From: CAYMSF01 sp964542255
GTDB lineage: Bacteria > Verrucomicrobiota > Lentisphaeria > Victivallales > Victivallaceae
Length of the DNA: 28,498 nt
Reading direction: 5' to 3'
Assembly: GCA_964542255.1 (NCBI GenBank)
Contig: CAZITV010000016.1
Location: 1 to 28,498 of the forward strand
The notes under the pieces were generated by a model, which did not search any database, had not been told where the DNA came from, and was given only the letters and a program-made list of their open reading frames with translations. Of the stretch, positions 1 through 7,185 are shown piece by piece; the first letter of the stretch is position 1, and each line of letters opens with the position of its first letter. Position numbers and translations under genes: made by a program.

Positions 1-130
1 GATCAGCCCGACCTCGCAGAGAGAGAGAATTTGGGGTCAAAGGAATTTGGGGTCAAGCTTACTTTTCAGTGTTTTCGTTGCTTAATATTTTGGTTTTGAG
101 CTAGCTTTTGTTTTTTGTGCTTGAATTTAC
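1..130. repeat. Two-unit direct repeat, possible transposase-flanking REP-like sequence
   Basis: The 14-mer GAATTTGGGGTCAA occurs at 27-40 and again at 43-56, a period of 16. Sequences of the type 'AATTTGGGGTCAA' commonly flank REP-associated (Y1, RAYT-type) transposase genes; this is recalled family knowledge, not a search. The following stretch to 130 is T-rich and non-coding, and runs into a reading frame that resembles a decayed RAYT start. Whether the element continues left cannot be seen. Confidence 0.4.
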
Positions 131-508
131 ATGGTAGCCCGCCCCAAGTTTTTCATAAATGAATTGCGGATGATTTCAGTCAATCAACGAAATTTTGTGC
201 ATAAAAATGCCGTTACCGGCGGCAATCCGATATTTGTGTTCGGCAAGGATTCCAGTAAAGTATTGTTCGAGGATATGCTGGGTTTTACGGTTGGTTCAGT
301 GGAGAACGGCATGTTCGCGCAGGATGAGATGACGGCGTTTGGTGATTTATGTATGAATACTTCAAAAAATTTTGGCAATCACCCGCTGGCCATTAATGTT
401 TATGTAAACTACACCAGAGGGATGAATCCGCCAAAAGTCGGTTGCTGCTTTTTGCGTCTCAACAAAAGTCCTTACCAGCCGCTCCTTGCCGGTTACCGCC
501 GAGGGTAG
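131..508 (+). pseudogene. Decayed ORF, possible remnant of a REP-associated (Y1/RAYT) transposase
   Basis: This is an open frame of 125 codons with no convincing intact domain. The start (VARPKFFINELRMISVNQRN) resembles the usual N-terminus of RAYT transposases (ARP + hydrophobic + HIS/V + RGN/QRN). The stretch FGDLCMNTSKNF followed by LAINVYV resembles the region before their HUH motif (F-x-DCL ... AIHAYV). The expected HVH metal-binding residues are missing: NYTRGMN stands there instead. The last codons lie inside a 102-bp repeat shared with 3252-3353, so the C-terminus is not native. There is no good Shine-Dalgarno sequence. The direct repeat at 27-56 fits the transposase reading. An unrelated orphan ORF remains possible. 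Confidence 0.35.
323..376 (+). repeat. 54-bp fragment repeated at 1379-1432 (left copy)
   Basis: The segment from GATGAGATGACGG to the GGC at 376 matches 1379-1432 at 45 of 54 positions by eye. Both copies keep the same reading frame: DEMTAFGDLCMNTS here and DDMTVFGDLCTNAS there. The two copies bracket the HigB/HigA module, so they look like pieces of one duplicated gene, possibly a decayed transposase. Confidence 0.6.
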
Positions 509-585
509 CCGGCGGCGGAGTCGGCTTATAAATCCTTGTGCCGATCCATCAAAAATCACCTGACCGGGCTTTTGGCGGGTTCATC
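484..585. repeat. 102-bp dispersed repeat, copy 1
   Basis: This is identical to 3252-3353 except for one base (T at 521, C at 3289), and has the same orientation on the plus strand. It begins CCTTGCCGGTTACCGCC and ends TTTTGGCGGGTTCATC. The first third can fold: GCCGG pairs with CCGGC outside and CCGCC with GGCGG inside. On the minus strand it is open and reads MIFDGSAQGFISRLRRRL. Its boundaries are sharp at both copies. No transposase or target duplication was recognised. Confidence 0.85.
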
Positions 586-652
586 CAGAGGCACTTGATT
601 ATTAGTATAAATGTCATTCCTGAAAAAATCAAGAATATTTATAAATGCGGCC

Positions 653-681
653 TTGATATAGTACCATAATGGTACTATAAT
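653..681 (+). promoter_or_regulatory. higBA promoter with overlapping operator palindrome
   Basis: A -35 box TTGATA (653-658) and a perfect -10 box TATAAT (676-681) are separated by 17 bp. The spacer is filled by a perfect inverted repeat: ATAGTACCAT (658-667), one centre base, and its complement (669-678). An operator lying between -35 and -10 is what is expected for autorepression by the HigA antitoxin. The promoter is 29 bp upstream of the toxin start. Confidence 0.85.
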
Positions 682-709
682 AGAAGCATATTAACAATTA
701 AGGCGTAAG

Positions 710-994
710 ATGAAAGTAGTCGGCTTAAAGACGCTCGATAAGTTCAAAAGGAAACATGGTGACTGCAGTGCGCAAATAGATGAATGGCTTAAGGATGTAA
801 GAAACTCCAACTGGCAGTCGTTCAATGACGTTAAAAAAGCTTATCCGTCCGCGAGCGTGCTGAACGGCAATACCGTAATCTTTAATATAAAATGGAATAA
901 CTACCGTCTGGTTACAGTAGTTGTAATTGTGGCCGGCAGCGTATTTATAGAATGGATCGGCACGCATGAAGAATGTAACGGGAAAACATTTTAA
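710..994 (+). CDS. higB: HigB-family toxin (mRNA interferase)
   Basis: This 94-aa protein matches the HigB toxin family (RelE-like fold, distinct from ParE). The typical sequence landmarks are visible: an N-terminal KTLDKFKRKHGD helix, W-x-x-x-V-R-x-x-x-W, DVKKAYPSASVL, then VIFNIKWNNYRLVTVV and a terminal FIEWIGTHEEC. HigB toxins bind ribosomes and cleave mRNA during translation; the action on ribosomes here is inferred from the family. The gene is followed 14 bp later by its antitoxin, in the toxin-first order usual for hig loci. The Shine-Dalgarno sequence (AAGGCG) is weak, which would keep toxin output low. Length is normal for the family and no defect is seen, so it is probably active. 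Confidence 0.9.
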   Translation: MKVVGLKTLDKFKRKHGDCSAQIDEWLKDVRNSNWQSFNDVKKAYPSASVLNGNTVIFNIKWNNYRLVTVVVIVAGSVFIEWIGTHEECNGKTF

Positions 995-1008
995 AGGAGT
1001 ATAGGGAT

Positions 1009-1368
1009 ATGGACAACATTCACCTGGTTAAAACCGCAAAAGAATATGATGCGACAATGAAGAAAATTCTGGCTTTGGCAAAAACCAACCCACGGGAAAA
1101 TACTCCGGAATATGAGCAGCTGACAATTCTCAGTTTGTTGATTGAGGAGTATGACCGCAAGCATTATCCGGTGGTTGAAGCCGACCCGGTAGAGGCAATA
1201 AAATTCCGCATGGAACAACAGGGCCTAAGGCCGGTTGACATGAAAGAGTATTTCGGCTCAACCGGCAGATTCTACGACGTCATCAATAAAAAAAGAAATC
1301 TTAGTCTGGCAATGATTCGCAAACTGCATTCCGGCCTGGGGGTCACTTATGAAAGCCTCCTTGCATAA
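1009..1368 (+). CDS. higA: HigA-family antitoxin, HTH (XRE) regulator
   Basis: This 119-aa protein has an N-terminal helical part (about 1-65, IHLVKTAKEYDATMKKI ... LLIEEYDRKHYPV). A compact helix-turn-helix follows (about 68-117) containing AIKFRMEQQGLRPVDMKEY, the recognition segment STGRFYDVINKKR, and LSLAMIRKLHSGLGV. This is the COG5499-type HigA layout that pairs with the HigB toxin just upstream. The gene has a strong Shine-Dalgarno (AAAGGAG, about 10 nt before ATG), better than that of the toxin gene, which favours antitoxin excess. It is expected to bind and neutralise HigB and to repress the promoter at 653-681 through the 10-bp inverted repeat. Ten bases after its stop begins the second copy of the 54-bp fragment. 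Confidence 0.9.
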   Translation: MDNIHLVKTAKEYDATMKKILALAKTNPRENTPEYEQLTILSLLIEEYDRKHYPVVEADPVEAIKFRMEQQGLRPVDMKEYFGSTGRFYDVINKKRNLSLAMIRKLHSGLGVTYESLLA

Positions 1369-1378
1369 CACCAGCCGC

Positions 1379-1432
1379 GATGATATGACGGTGTTTGGTG
1401 ATTTATGCACTAATGCTTCAATAATTTGTGGC
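1379..1432 (+). repeat. 54-bp fragment repeated at 323-376 (right copy)
   Basis: This is the partner of 323-376 (45/54 identical). It is interrupted downstream by the start of tgt and keeps an open frame (DDMTVFGDLCTNAS). With the left copy it brackets the toxin-antitoxin module. Confidence 0.6.
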
Positions 1433-1466
1433 CCGACACCGCTTTATTGTTTATCAGGTAATTATT

Positions 1467-2564
1467 ATGAGTTTTGAACTATTGAAGAAATGCACCGGCA
1501 CCAATGCCCGGCTAGGCAAACTGACGACCCCGCACGGGGTGATTAATACTCCGGTGTTTATGCCGGTGGGAACGCGCGGGACAGTAAAAACGATGACTCC
1601 TGACGAAGTTGAGTCACTTGGAGCTGAAGTTATTCTCGGCAATACTTATCATCTGTTTCTTCGCCCCGGCATGGAAATCATTGCCAAGGCCGGGGGGTTG
1701 CATAATTTTATTTCATGGCAGAAGCCAATTCTGACGGACAGTGGCGGCTTTCAAGTATTCAGCCTCGCGTCACTGCGAAAAATTGAAAAAGATGGGGTAA
1801 AATTCGCTTCACACATTGATGGTACCCGCTTCTTCCTCGGTCCCAAAGAATCAATGGCAATTCAGCGTACCCTCGGTTCAGATATTGTTATGGCATTCGA
1901 TGAATGCACCCCGTATCCCTGTGAATATGACGCCGCCAAAAAATCGATGCAGTTGACCACAAGATGGGAACAAATCTCCCGCGAACAACCGCTTAATGAC
2001 GGACAACAGCTCTTTGGCATAGTGCAAGGTTCAAATTATCGCGAACTTAGAGAGCAATCGGCTAGAGATTTGGTAAAAATCGGTTTTGAAGGATATGCCA
2101 TCGGCGGCTTAAGCGTAGGCGAACCTGAAACGGTGATGTTTGAATGCCTCGACTGGGTAACCCCGTTATTACCTGAAGATAAACCCCGCTATTTGATGGG
2201 GGTCGGGCTGCCGCGGCAGCTGATAGAAGCCGTCGCACGCGGCGTGGATATGTTTGACTGCGTTATCCCAACCCGATTGGCGCGGCACGGCAGCGCCTTC
2301 CTTGCTGACGGCAGCACGCTTCCGGTAAAAGCCGGCAAAAGCCGCGATGAAATGATGCCTATTGACCCGGAATGCAGCTGTTACTGCTGCAAAAAATTTT
2401 CCCGGGCCTACATTCGTCATTTATTTAATGTGGGTGAAATTCTCGGACTCAGACTGGTTACGATGCATAACCTGCACTACTATCTCTCATTAATGGCAAA
2501 AATCCGTCAATCTTTGGCGGAAGGCACATTCGCACAGCTTCGGGCAGCCTTCAATAATGACTAG
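1467..2564 (+). CDS. tgt: Queuine/preQ1 tRNA-guanine transglycosylase
   Basis: TGT exchanges guanine at wobble position 34 of GUN-anticodon tRNAs for the queuosine precursor. The ATG at 1467 (MSFELLKKC) is chosen over a GTG at 1428, because family members begin about 15 residues before RLGKLTTPHG and the earlier start lies in the 54-bp repeat. Visible landmarks on this numbering are the substrate-binding DSGGFQVFSL with D91, the GIVQG loop, AIGGLSVGE, nucleophile D264 in FDCVIPTR, and a zinc site C303-x-C305-x2-C308 with H334. The length (365 aa) is normal. The TRLARHG variant replaces the common TRNARNG. The gene is convergent with smpB, and a degenerate MITE-1 relative begins at its stop codon. 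Confidence 0.97.
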   Translation: MSFELLKKCTGTNARLGKLTTPHGVINTPVFMPVGTRGTVKTMTPDEVESLGAEVILGNTYHLFLRPGMEIIAKAGGLHNFISWQKPILTDSGGFQVFSLASLRKIEKDGVKFASHIDGTRFFLGPKESMAIQRTLGSDIVMAFDECTPYPCEYDAAKKSMQLTTRWEQISREQPLNDGQQLFGIVQGSNYRELREQSARDLVKIGFEGYAIGGLSVGEPETVMFECLDWVTPLLPEDKPRYLMGVGLPRQLIEAVARGVDMFDCVIPTRLARHGSAFLADGSTLPVKAGKSRDEMMPIDPECSCYCCKKFSRAYIRHLFNVGEILGLRLVTMHNLHYYLSLMAKIRQSLAEGTFAQLRAAFNND

Positions 2565-2662
2565 TACTCTGTAAAGCTAAAAATTGCGTATAGATTGCGA
2601 AGATTTTGAAAATTGGTTTGTATTCTGAGAGACCGCCGATACCAAAGTATCGAAGGGACTTG
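2565..2662 (+). repeat. Degenerate MITE-1 relative between tgt and smpB
   Basis: From about 2590 this follows the left half of the element at 18422-18694: TAGATTGC, GATTTTGA, TTTGTATTCTGA, CCGCCGATACC, GTATCGAAGG and ACTTG appear in the same order. A left end beginning TACTCTGTAA at 2565 is similar to the MITE-1 terminus. The hairpin CGATAC-CAAA-GTATCG (2637-2652) corresponds to CGATACC-GGG-GGTATCG in the 18494-18510 copy. The right half is missing, and the smpB stop follows 15 bp later. Confidence 0.6.
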
Positions 2663-2676
2663 CCGGACGGAGTAAC

Positions 2677-3150
2677 TTATCCGGTATGACTACGGATAGC
2701 GCGGCGGGCATCAAGGCTGTCCTGACGTTCGCGCAGGACTTCGCGTTTATCTCCATGGGTTTTGCCTTTGCACAGCCCAATTTCAACCTTAACCAAACCG
2801 TGCTTGAGATAGAACTTCAGCGGAATAATTGTAAGGCCTTTTTCTTTGACGGTTTGAGAAAGTTTTAATATTTCGCGGCGGTGCATCAGGAGTTTGCGCA
2901 CTGTGCGCGGCGTGTGATTAAAGACATTGCCGTGAGAATAACTGGCGATGGTTACATTATGGACAAAAATTTCGCCCTTTTCAATTTTAACAAAAGCGTC
3001 AGCGACAGAAATGGCGTGTTCACGGCAGCTTTTTACTTCAGTTCCATGCAGTTTAATGCCGGCTTCAAAAGTCTCGATGACAGCATAGTCGTGAAATGCT
3101 TTTTTGTTGGTAAGTAAAATGCCGTTACCTGGATCTGCTCTTTTTACCAT
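2677..3150 (-). CDS. smpB: SsrA-binding protein SmpB
   Basis: SmpB delivers tmRNA to stalled ribosomes for trans-translation. The 157-aa product carries the family landmarks: NKKAFHDYAVIETFEAGIKL, GTEVKSCREHAISVADAFV, an NVTIASYSHGN loop, HTPRTVRKLLMHRREI, GLTIIPLKFYLKHGLVKVEIGL, and the basic tail GKTHGDKREVLRERQDSLDARR that occupies the mRNA channel. The start follows AAAGG. The gene lies downstream of dnaJ on the same strand, separated by about 200 bp that contain the 102-bp repeat. No tmRNA gene (ssrA) is seen nearby. The last few residues (RSHTG) abut the MITE-1-like sequence and may be locally derived. Confidence 0.96.
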   Translation of the reverse strand: MVKRADPGNGILLTNKKAFHDYAVIETFEAGIKLHGTEVKSCREHAISVADAFVKIEKGEIFVHNVTIASYSHGNVFNHTPRTVRKLLMHRREILKLSQTVKEKGLTIIPLKFYLKHGLVKVEIGLCKGKTHGDKREVLRERQDSLDARRAIRSHTG

Positions 3151-3251
3151 AATGCCTTTTATCTTTCTGAATCATTACCGAAGCATCTTTTTATCATTAA
3201 AAACCACAGGTGCTGCCGGAACGCCAAAACGGCAACCCGGTATAAAAACCA

Positions 3252-3353
3252 CCTTGCCGGTTACCGCCGAGGGTAGCCGGCGGCGGAGCCGGCTTATAAA
3301 TCCTTGTGCCGATCCATCAAAAATCACCTGACCGGGCTTTTGGCGGGTTCATC
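3252..3353. repeat. 102-bp dispersed repeat, copy 2
   Basis: This is the second copy of the 484-585 repeat, with one mismatch in 102 bases. It lies between dnaJ and smpB and ends 3 bp beyond the dnaJ stop codon, so any dnaJ-smpB read-through transcript carries it. Near-identity of two copies about 2.8 kb apart implies recent duplication or gene conversion. Confidence 0.85.
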
Positions 3354-3356
3354 TAT

Positions 3357-4532
3357 TTACTCACCGGTCATAAACCGTGCCGACTTTTGCAGGAATGCGT
3401 TACGGTTTGGGTAGTTTTTGCTTTCTGAAAGCGCATTTGCCAACTGCATTACCTGCTGCTGCTGTTCGCGCGAAAGATTACGCGGCACCTCAACAACAAC
3501 ATGCACCAGCATATCGCCGCGGGAACCGCCGCGCAAATCCGGCATGCCTTTACTCTTCAACCGCAATACCGTATTATTCTGAGTGCCTTCCGGAATTTTC
3601 ATCCTGGCTTTGCCGGTAACGGTTGGCACATCTACCACCCCGCCTAATGCCGCGATAGTAAACGGTACAGGCACTTCACAAAGGATGTCGTTGCCTTCGC
3701 GATGGAAAATTTCATGCGGCCGAATATGAATTACCACGTAGAGGTTACCGGTTGAACCGCCGCGCACGCCGCCTTCACCTTCACCGGTAACACGCAGCTT
3801 CGAACCATTATCCACGCCAGGCGGGATATGCAGCTGAATAGTTTTCTGAGTCTGAACTCTGCCCTGTCCGCGACAACCGGTGCAAGGTTTTTCAATAATT
3901 TGTCCGGTGCCTTGACATGACGGGCACGCTTGTCTAACAGTAAAAAAAGATTGCTGCGCAGTAACCTGTCCACTGCCGCCGCACCGCTTGCAGGAACTTC
4001 TACTTGAGCCTGGTTCACAGCCGCTGGCATTGCAACGGTCGCAGCTTACCAATTTTGGGATGAGAATTTTTTTATCAGCACCATAAACAGAATCTTCAAA
4101 ATCTATCTCCAAGTCATAACGCAAATCCGACCCGTCCATAGCGCCATTGCGTGATGTCCGGCCACCACCACCGCCAAATAAATCCTCGAAAATACTGCCA
4201 CCACCGCCGCCGCCACCACGTCCACGCCCGCCGCCAAAAACCTGACTAAAGATATCAAACGGGTCGTGAAACCCGCCGGCTCCGGCACCGGCACGTCCGG
4301 CGCTGGTAAAGGCTTCCGGACCGAACTGGTCATATTGCGCGCGTTTATTGGTATCGCTGAGAATTTCATAAGCGTGCGATATTTCTTTAAATTTTTCTTC
4401 TGCGGCTTTATCACCGGGGTTTTTATCCGGGTGATATTTTATCGCCATTTTTCGATAAGCTTTTTTTATTTCATCAGCGGCGGCAGTTTTGCTGACACCG
4501 AGTAATTCATAAAAATCCTGAGTATTTGCCAT
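3357..4532 (-). CDS. dnaJ: Chaperone protein DnaJ (Hsp40)
   Basis: DnaJ delivers unfolded clients to DnaK and stimulates its ATPase. The 391-aa product has the full type-I layout. The J-domain covers about 1-70 with HPD at 34-36, and a Gly/Phe-rich linker (about 75-130) is unusually rich in glycine (GGGRGRGGGGGGGS). A zinc domain with four CxxCxGxG-type repeats follows (CDRCNASG, CKRCGGSG, CPSCQGTG, CTGCRGQG), then the two C-terminal beta domains starting near IQLHIPPGVDNGS. The first zinc repeat is slightly degenerate (NASG). It starts 19 bp after the grpE stop and both genes use a CAGGTGA Shine-Dalgarno, so they form one operon. dnaK is not in the window. Confidence 0.97.
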   Translation of the reverse strand: MANTQDFYELLGVSKTAAADEIKKAYRKMAIKYHPDKNPGDKAAEEKFKEISHAYEILSDTNKRAQYDQFGPEAFTSAGRAGAGAGGFHDPFDIFSQVFGGGRGRGGGGGGGSIFEDLFGGGGGRTSRNGAMDGSDLRYDLEIDFEDSVYGADKKILIPKLVSCDRCNASGCEPGSSRSSCKRCGGSGQVTAQQSFFTVRQACPSCQGTGQIIEKPCTGCRGQGRVQTQKTIQLHIPPGVDNGSKLRVTGEGEGGVRGGSTGNLYVVIHIRPHEIFHREGNDILCEVPVPFTIAALGGVVDVPTVTGKARMKIPEGTQNNTVLRLKSKGMPDLRGGSRGDMLVHVVVEVPRNLSREQQQQVMQLANALSESKNYPNRNAFLQKSARFMTGE

Positions 4533-4551
4533 ATTTTCACCTGTATAAGAA

Positions 4552-5262
4552 TTATTGCTTTTCTGCCTGGTCTTTTTGTTCCGGACCGCTGCTGACCACT
4601 ACTTTTGCCGGACGCAGCAGTTTTTCACCGAGCTTATAGCCATAATTCCATTGTTTAATTACTTTTCCTTCCGGGTCTTCAGAAACTTCATGGGCCAGTG
4701 CTTCATGCAGTTCCGGATTAAACGCTGTCCCCAGCGCATCAATTTTTGCCACACCCAGTTCATCCATCGCTTTTTGGTATTCATTCATAATCATCTTTAA
4801 ACCTTCGCGGATGGAGTTGATATTGTCAGAAGCTGCCGCCGCACTCATCGCCATCGTCAGGTAGTCAAAAACTTGAAGAAACGGCATCAATGTATCTTCC
4901 AGGACAATCGTTTTTGCCACAGCGATATCTTTCAGAACCCGTCTGCGGTAATTTTGGTATTCAGCATTCAATCGTAAAAATTTATCCTGCGCGGCGGCAA
5001 TTTCGGCATCTTTTTGCGCCAACAGTTGTTCCGGCGTAATCACTTCCGGTTCATTCACCACAGCCGCGTCAACGGTTTGTTCTTGCTCTTCTTTATGCGG
5101 TTTATGCGGATGTTTAGCCGCGCTGCTATCGGCTTGATGTTCATGGGTGTGATGATGCGTATTTTTGTTATGATTTTCATTCGAATGCGGCTGATTGTCC
5201 TGAATATGTTCAGACTCTTGACCGGCGTTCGGTTCTTCTTTTTTGGTATGATGTGCTGTCAT
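4552..5262 (-). CDS. grpE: Nucleotide exchange factor GrpE with His-rich N-terminal arm
   Basis: GrpE releases ADP from DnaK. The family region is about residues 80-225: a long coiled coil (AQDKFLRLNAEYQNYRRR), then the DTLMPFLQVFDYL segment and the beta-wing part (GTAFNPELHEAL, VIKQWNYGYKLGEKLLRPAKV). At 236 aa it is longer than E. coli GrpE (197). The extra length is an N-terminal acidic and histidine-rich arm: 13 His in the first 60 residues, including THHHTHEH. GrpE N-termini are usually acidic and disordered, but this His density is unusual and suggests metal binding. It is the first gene of the grpE-dnaJ operon. No CIRCE operator was found upstream. Confidence 0.96.
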   Translation of the reverse strand: MTAHHTKKEEPNAGQESEHIQDNQPHSNENHNKNTHHHTHEHQADSSAAKHPHKPHKEEQEQTVDAAVVNEPEVITPEQLLAQKDAEIAAAQDKFLRLNAEYQNYRRRVLKDIAVAKTIVLEDTLMPFLQVFDYLTMAMSAAAASDNINSIREGLKMIMNEYQKAMDELGVAKIDALGTAFNPELHEALAHEVSEDPEGKVIKQWNYGYKLGEKLLRPAKVVVSSGPEQKDQAEKQ

Positions 5263-5684
5263 AATTATTCACCTGTTTGTTACAATAAATATTCATAAGC
5301 TAAATTTAAAAAAATGATGTTAGCTTTTCGCAGTTGTCCTAAAATAAAATTTTTAAATTTCGCGAACTTTGTTGAATAACGGTAACTTTTTGCTGACCTG
5401 CCGGCCAGTCTCCATTTCTCAAGTAATCCGCAAATGGATAATCTACATCACTTTATAATAAATTCAATGTCCAAAATCTGTCAGGCGTTGGTAAAATACA
5501 GCATAAAAAGCTTCATCACAAGTGTAATATTTGGTTGATGCCGGCAGGTTATCTTCTATATGACAATATCTATTTTTCAGTTTGAATCGGCGACAATAAT
5601 CAAGTCAAGGCTTGAAAAATAGTACGGATGAACTAACTTATTGCCTGTGGATTGGTTTACACACTTAATCAAGGAATAATAAAT
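5263..5684. other. Divergent intergenic region, grpE / lipoprotein gene
   Basis: This AT-rich region must hold the promoters for grpE (minus) and the lipoprotein gene (plus). The one clear structure is a perfect 10-bp inverted repeat, CTATTTTTCA (5570-5579) and TGAAAAATAG (5613-5622), with a smaller CAAG...CTTG nested next to it, ending about 60 bp before the lipoprotein start. It could be an operator or an mRNA stem. No CIRCE element, RNA gene or extra coding region was seen. Confidence 0.5.
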
Positions 5685-6284
5685 ATGTGCAAAATGGTAA
5701 TGCTGTTATTGCCGGTGCTATTGCTGGTTCCCGGATGTATCAACGTCAGTTATGACGGAAAAAGTTATGCCCCGACTACTGAAATAAAAGTTTTTGAGGA
5801 CAAGACAAAGGTGCCTAAAGAAGATTACGCAATTATTGGACATTGCCGCGGCACTGGTGATTATAACAAATTCTCCAAGTCCGAGATTTACAACAAAATT
5901 ATTGAAAAAGCTAAAGCCGACGGAGCCGATGCAATTCTGATTTACGCTTATCAAATTGTTCCAGGCGAAGTCGAAGCTGACAGCAGCCTGGATCATTTAA
6001 GAGTATGGGGCGAAGATGGCTCAACCGTCAGTGGATGGAACCGCATGGAAAAAGATTTCTCCAGTGTCTATGGCACTATCGGTGAAAAAAATGATAATGA
6101 GGCCGCCCCGAGAACATATACCCGCATTCTGCGCGCATGGTTCTTAAAAAATAAAGAGGCCGCCGAAAAAGAAAAACCTGTAGCAAATACCGCGCCTGCA
6201 GCCGTAGCAGTACCTGATCAACAACCTGTGGCGCAGCAACCTGCGGCAACGGCACCAACTGCCCCTCCCGCCGCGGCGAAATAA
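5685..6284 (+). CDS. Uncharacterised lipoprotein
   Basis: The ATG at 5685 is chosen because AAGGA precedes it by 9 nt and it places a clean lipoprotein signal peptide (MCKMVMLLLPVLLLVPGC) with the lipidated cysteine at residue 18. The mature protein has a mixed domain (about 30-165). It contains YAIIGHCRGTGDYNKFSKSE and a helix KIIEKAKADGADAILIYAYQ; this 'small-residue helix then ADAI' pattern resembles envelope lipoproteins of the YbjQ/RcsF-like kind, but I cannot name a family. A Pro/Ala/Gln-rich tail (about 172-200) is low-complexity and probably disordered. It is followed 55 bp later by the ion-channel gene on the same strand. The outer-membrane or periplasmic location is inferred from the signal only. 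Confidence 0.8.
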   Translation: MCKMVMLLLPVLLLVPGCINVSYDGKSYAPTTEIKVFEDKTKVPKEDYAIIGHCRGTGDYNKFSKSEIYNKIIEKAKADGADAILIYAYQIVPGEVEADSSLDHLRVWGEDGSTVSGWNRMEKDFSSVYGTIGEKNDNEAAPRTYTRILRAWFLKNKEAAEKEKPVANTAPAAVAVPDQQPVAQQPAATAPTAPPAAAK

Positions 6285-6339
6285 TCTGGCAGCGGCCTTT
6301 TATAACTTTCCATAATAAATCAGTAACCGTGGCAGGATA

Positions 6340-7185
6340 ATGGCATATCAGCAAATTCAGTTGCGTACCTGGGAAATTCTGAATGGCGGCAGAAATGACC
6401 GCCAAGACCGTCAAGGTTTCTGCTTTGAAGTGTTTATTTTATCCCTGATTGCATTGAATATTGTAGTACTGGTACTGGATACAGTCGCCAGTATCCATGA
6501 TCGGGTTGGAATTTTTTTTGAGATTTTTGATATTATTTCCATTGCACTATTCACTGTGGAATATTCTTTGCGTGTATGGAGCTGTACGGCGGTGGAACAA
6601 TATCGCGGCGCCGGCTTGACTGGAAGAATTAAATATATGCTTTCGCCGCTGACATTATTAGATATGCTGGCGATATTGCCATTCTACCTGCCCATCAACC
6701 TGGATCTGCGCTTTTTGCGGGCACTGCGGTTATTCCGGGCTTTTCGTTTACTCAAAGTTGGGCGATATAACAGTTCACTAAAATTGATTCGAAATGTCTT
6801 TATCGACAAACGCGAAGAAATCGTTTTATCATTATCAATGATGGCGATACTGCTGCTGTTTTCCGCCTGCCTGCTCTACTTTATTGAGAATAAATCTCAA
6901 CCGCAGGCATTTTCAAGCATTCCGGCGGCGATGTGGTGGGCAGTAACTGCGCTGACGACAGTGGGTTACGGCGATATTTATCCGATCACGCCGCTGGGTA
7001 AATTAATCGCATCAATTATCGCGATCAGCGGTATCGGGATGTTTGCGCTGCCGGCGGGGATTATCAGTTCAGGCTTTGTCGAATCAATACAGCGGCGCAA
7101 GCAGGAGCATATCCGGCAGGACGATGTAATTCACTGCCCGCATTGCGGCGAACAGTTCCACCACAGCAAAAAAAATCACGAATAA
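6340..7185 (+). CDS. Voltage-gated-type potassium channel (6TM)
   Basis: This 281-aa product has the voltage-gated K+ channel layout. S1 is near 30-50 and S2 near 58-80. An arginine-bearing S4 lies near 124-140 (RFLRALRLFRAFRLLKVGR), S5 near 160-182, a pore helix near 195-205 and the selectivity filter TTVGYGD at 206-212. S6 is near 222-245 (LIASIIAISGIGMFALPAGIIS). The K+ selectivity comes from the TVGYG signature. The cytoplasmic tail ends in a half zinc-ribbon, HCPHCGEQFHHSKKNH, which could bind metal or pair between subunits. The start has a close AGGA. The last 10 bp overlap the convergent zinc-ribbon gene. Confidence 0.93.
   Translation: MAYQQIQLRTWEILNGGRNDRQDRQGFCFEVFILSLIALNIVVLVLDTVASIHDRVGIFFEIFDIISIALFTVEYSLRVWSCTAVEQYRGAGLTGRIKYMLSPLTLLDMLAILPFYLPINLDLRFLRALRLFRAFRLLKVGRYNSSLKLIRNVFIDKREEIVLSLSMMAILLLFSACLLYFIENKSQPQAFSSIPAAMWWAVTALTTVGYGDIYPITPLGKLIASIIAISGIGMFALPAGIISSGFVESIQRRKQEHIRQDDVIHCPHCGEQFHHSKKNHE

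Noticed and set aside
27..56. CRISPR array
   Set aside because: Only two units with a 2-bp gap and no spacers. No other CRISPR-like repeats or cas genes are in the window.
5263..5651. CIRCE or similar heat-shock operator upstream of grpE
   Set aside because: No TTAGCACTC-N9-GAGTGCTAA or near match was found on either strand. TTAGCTTTTC near 5320 is only a superficial start.
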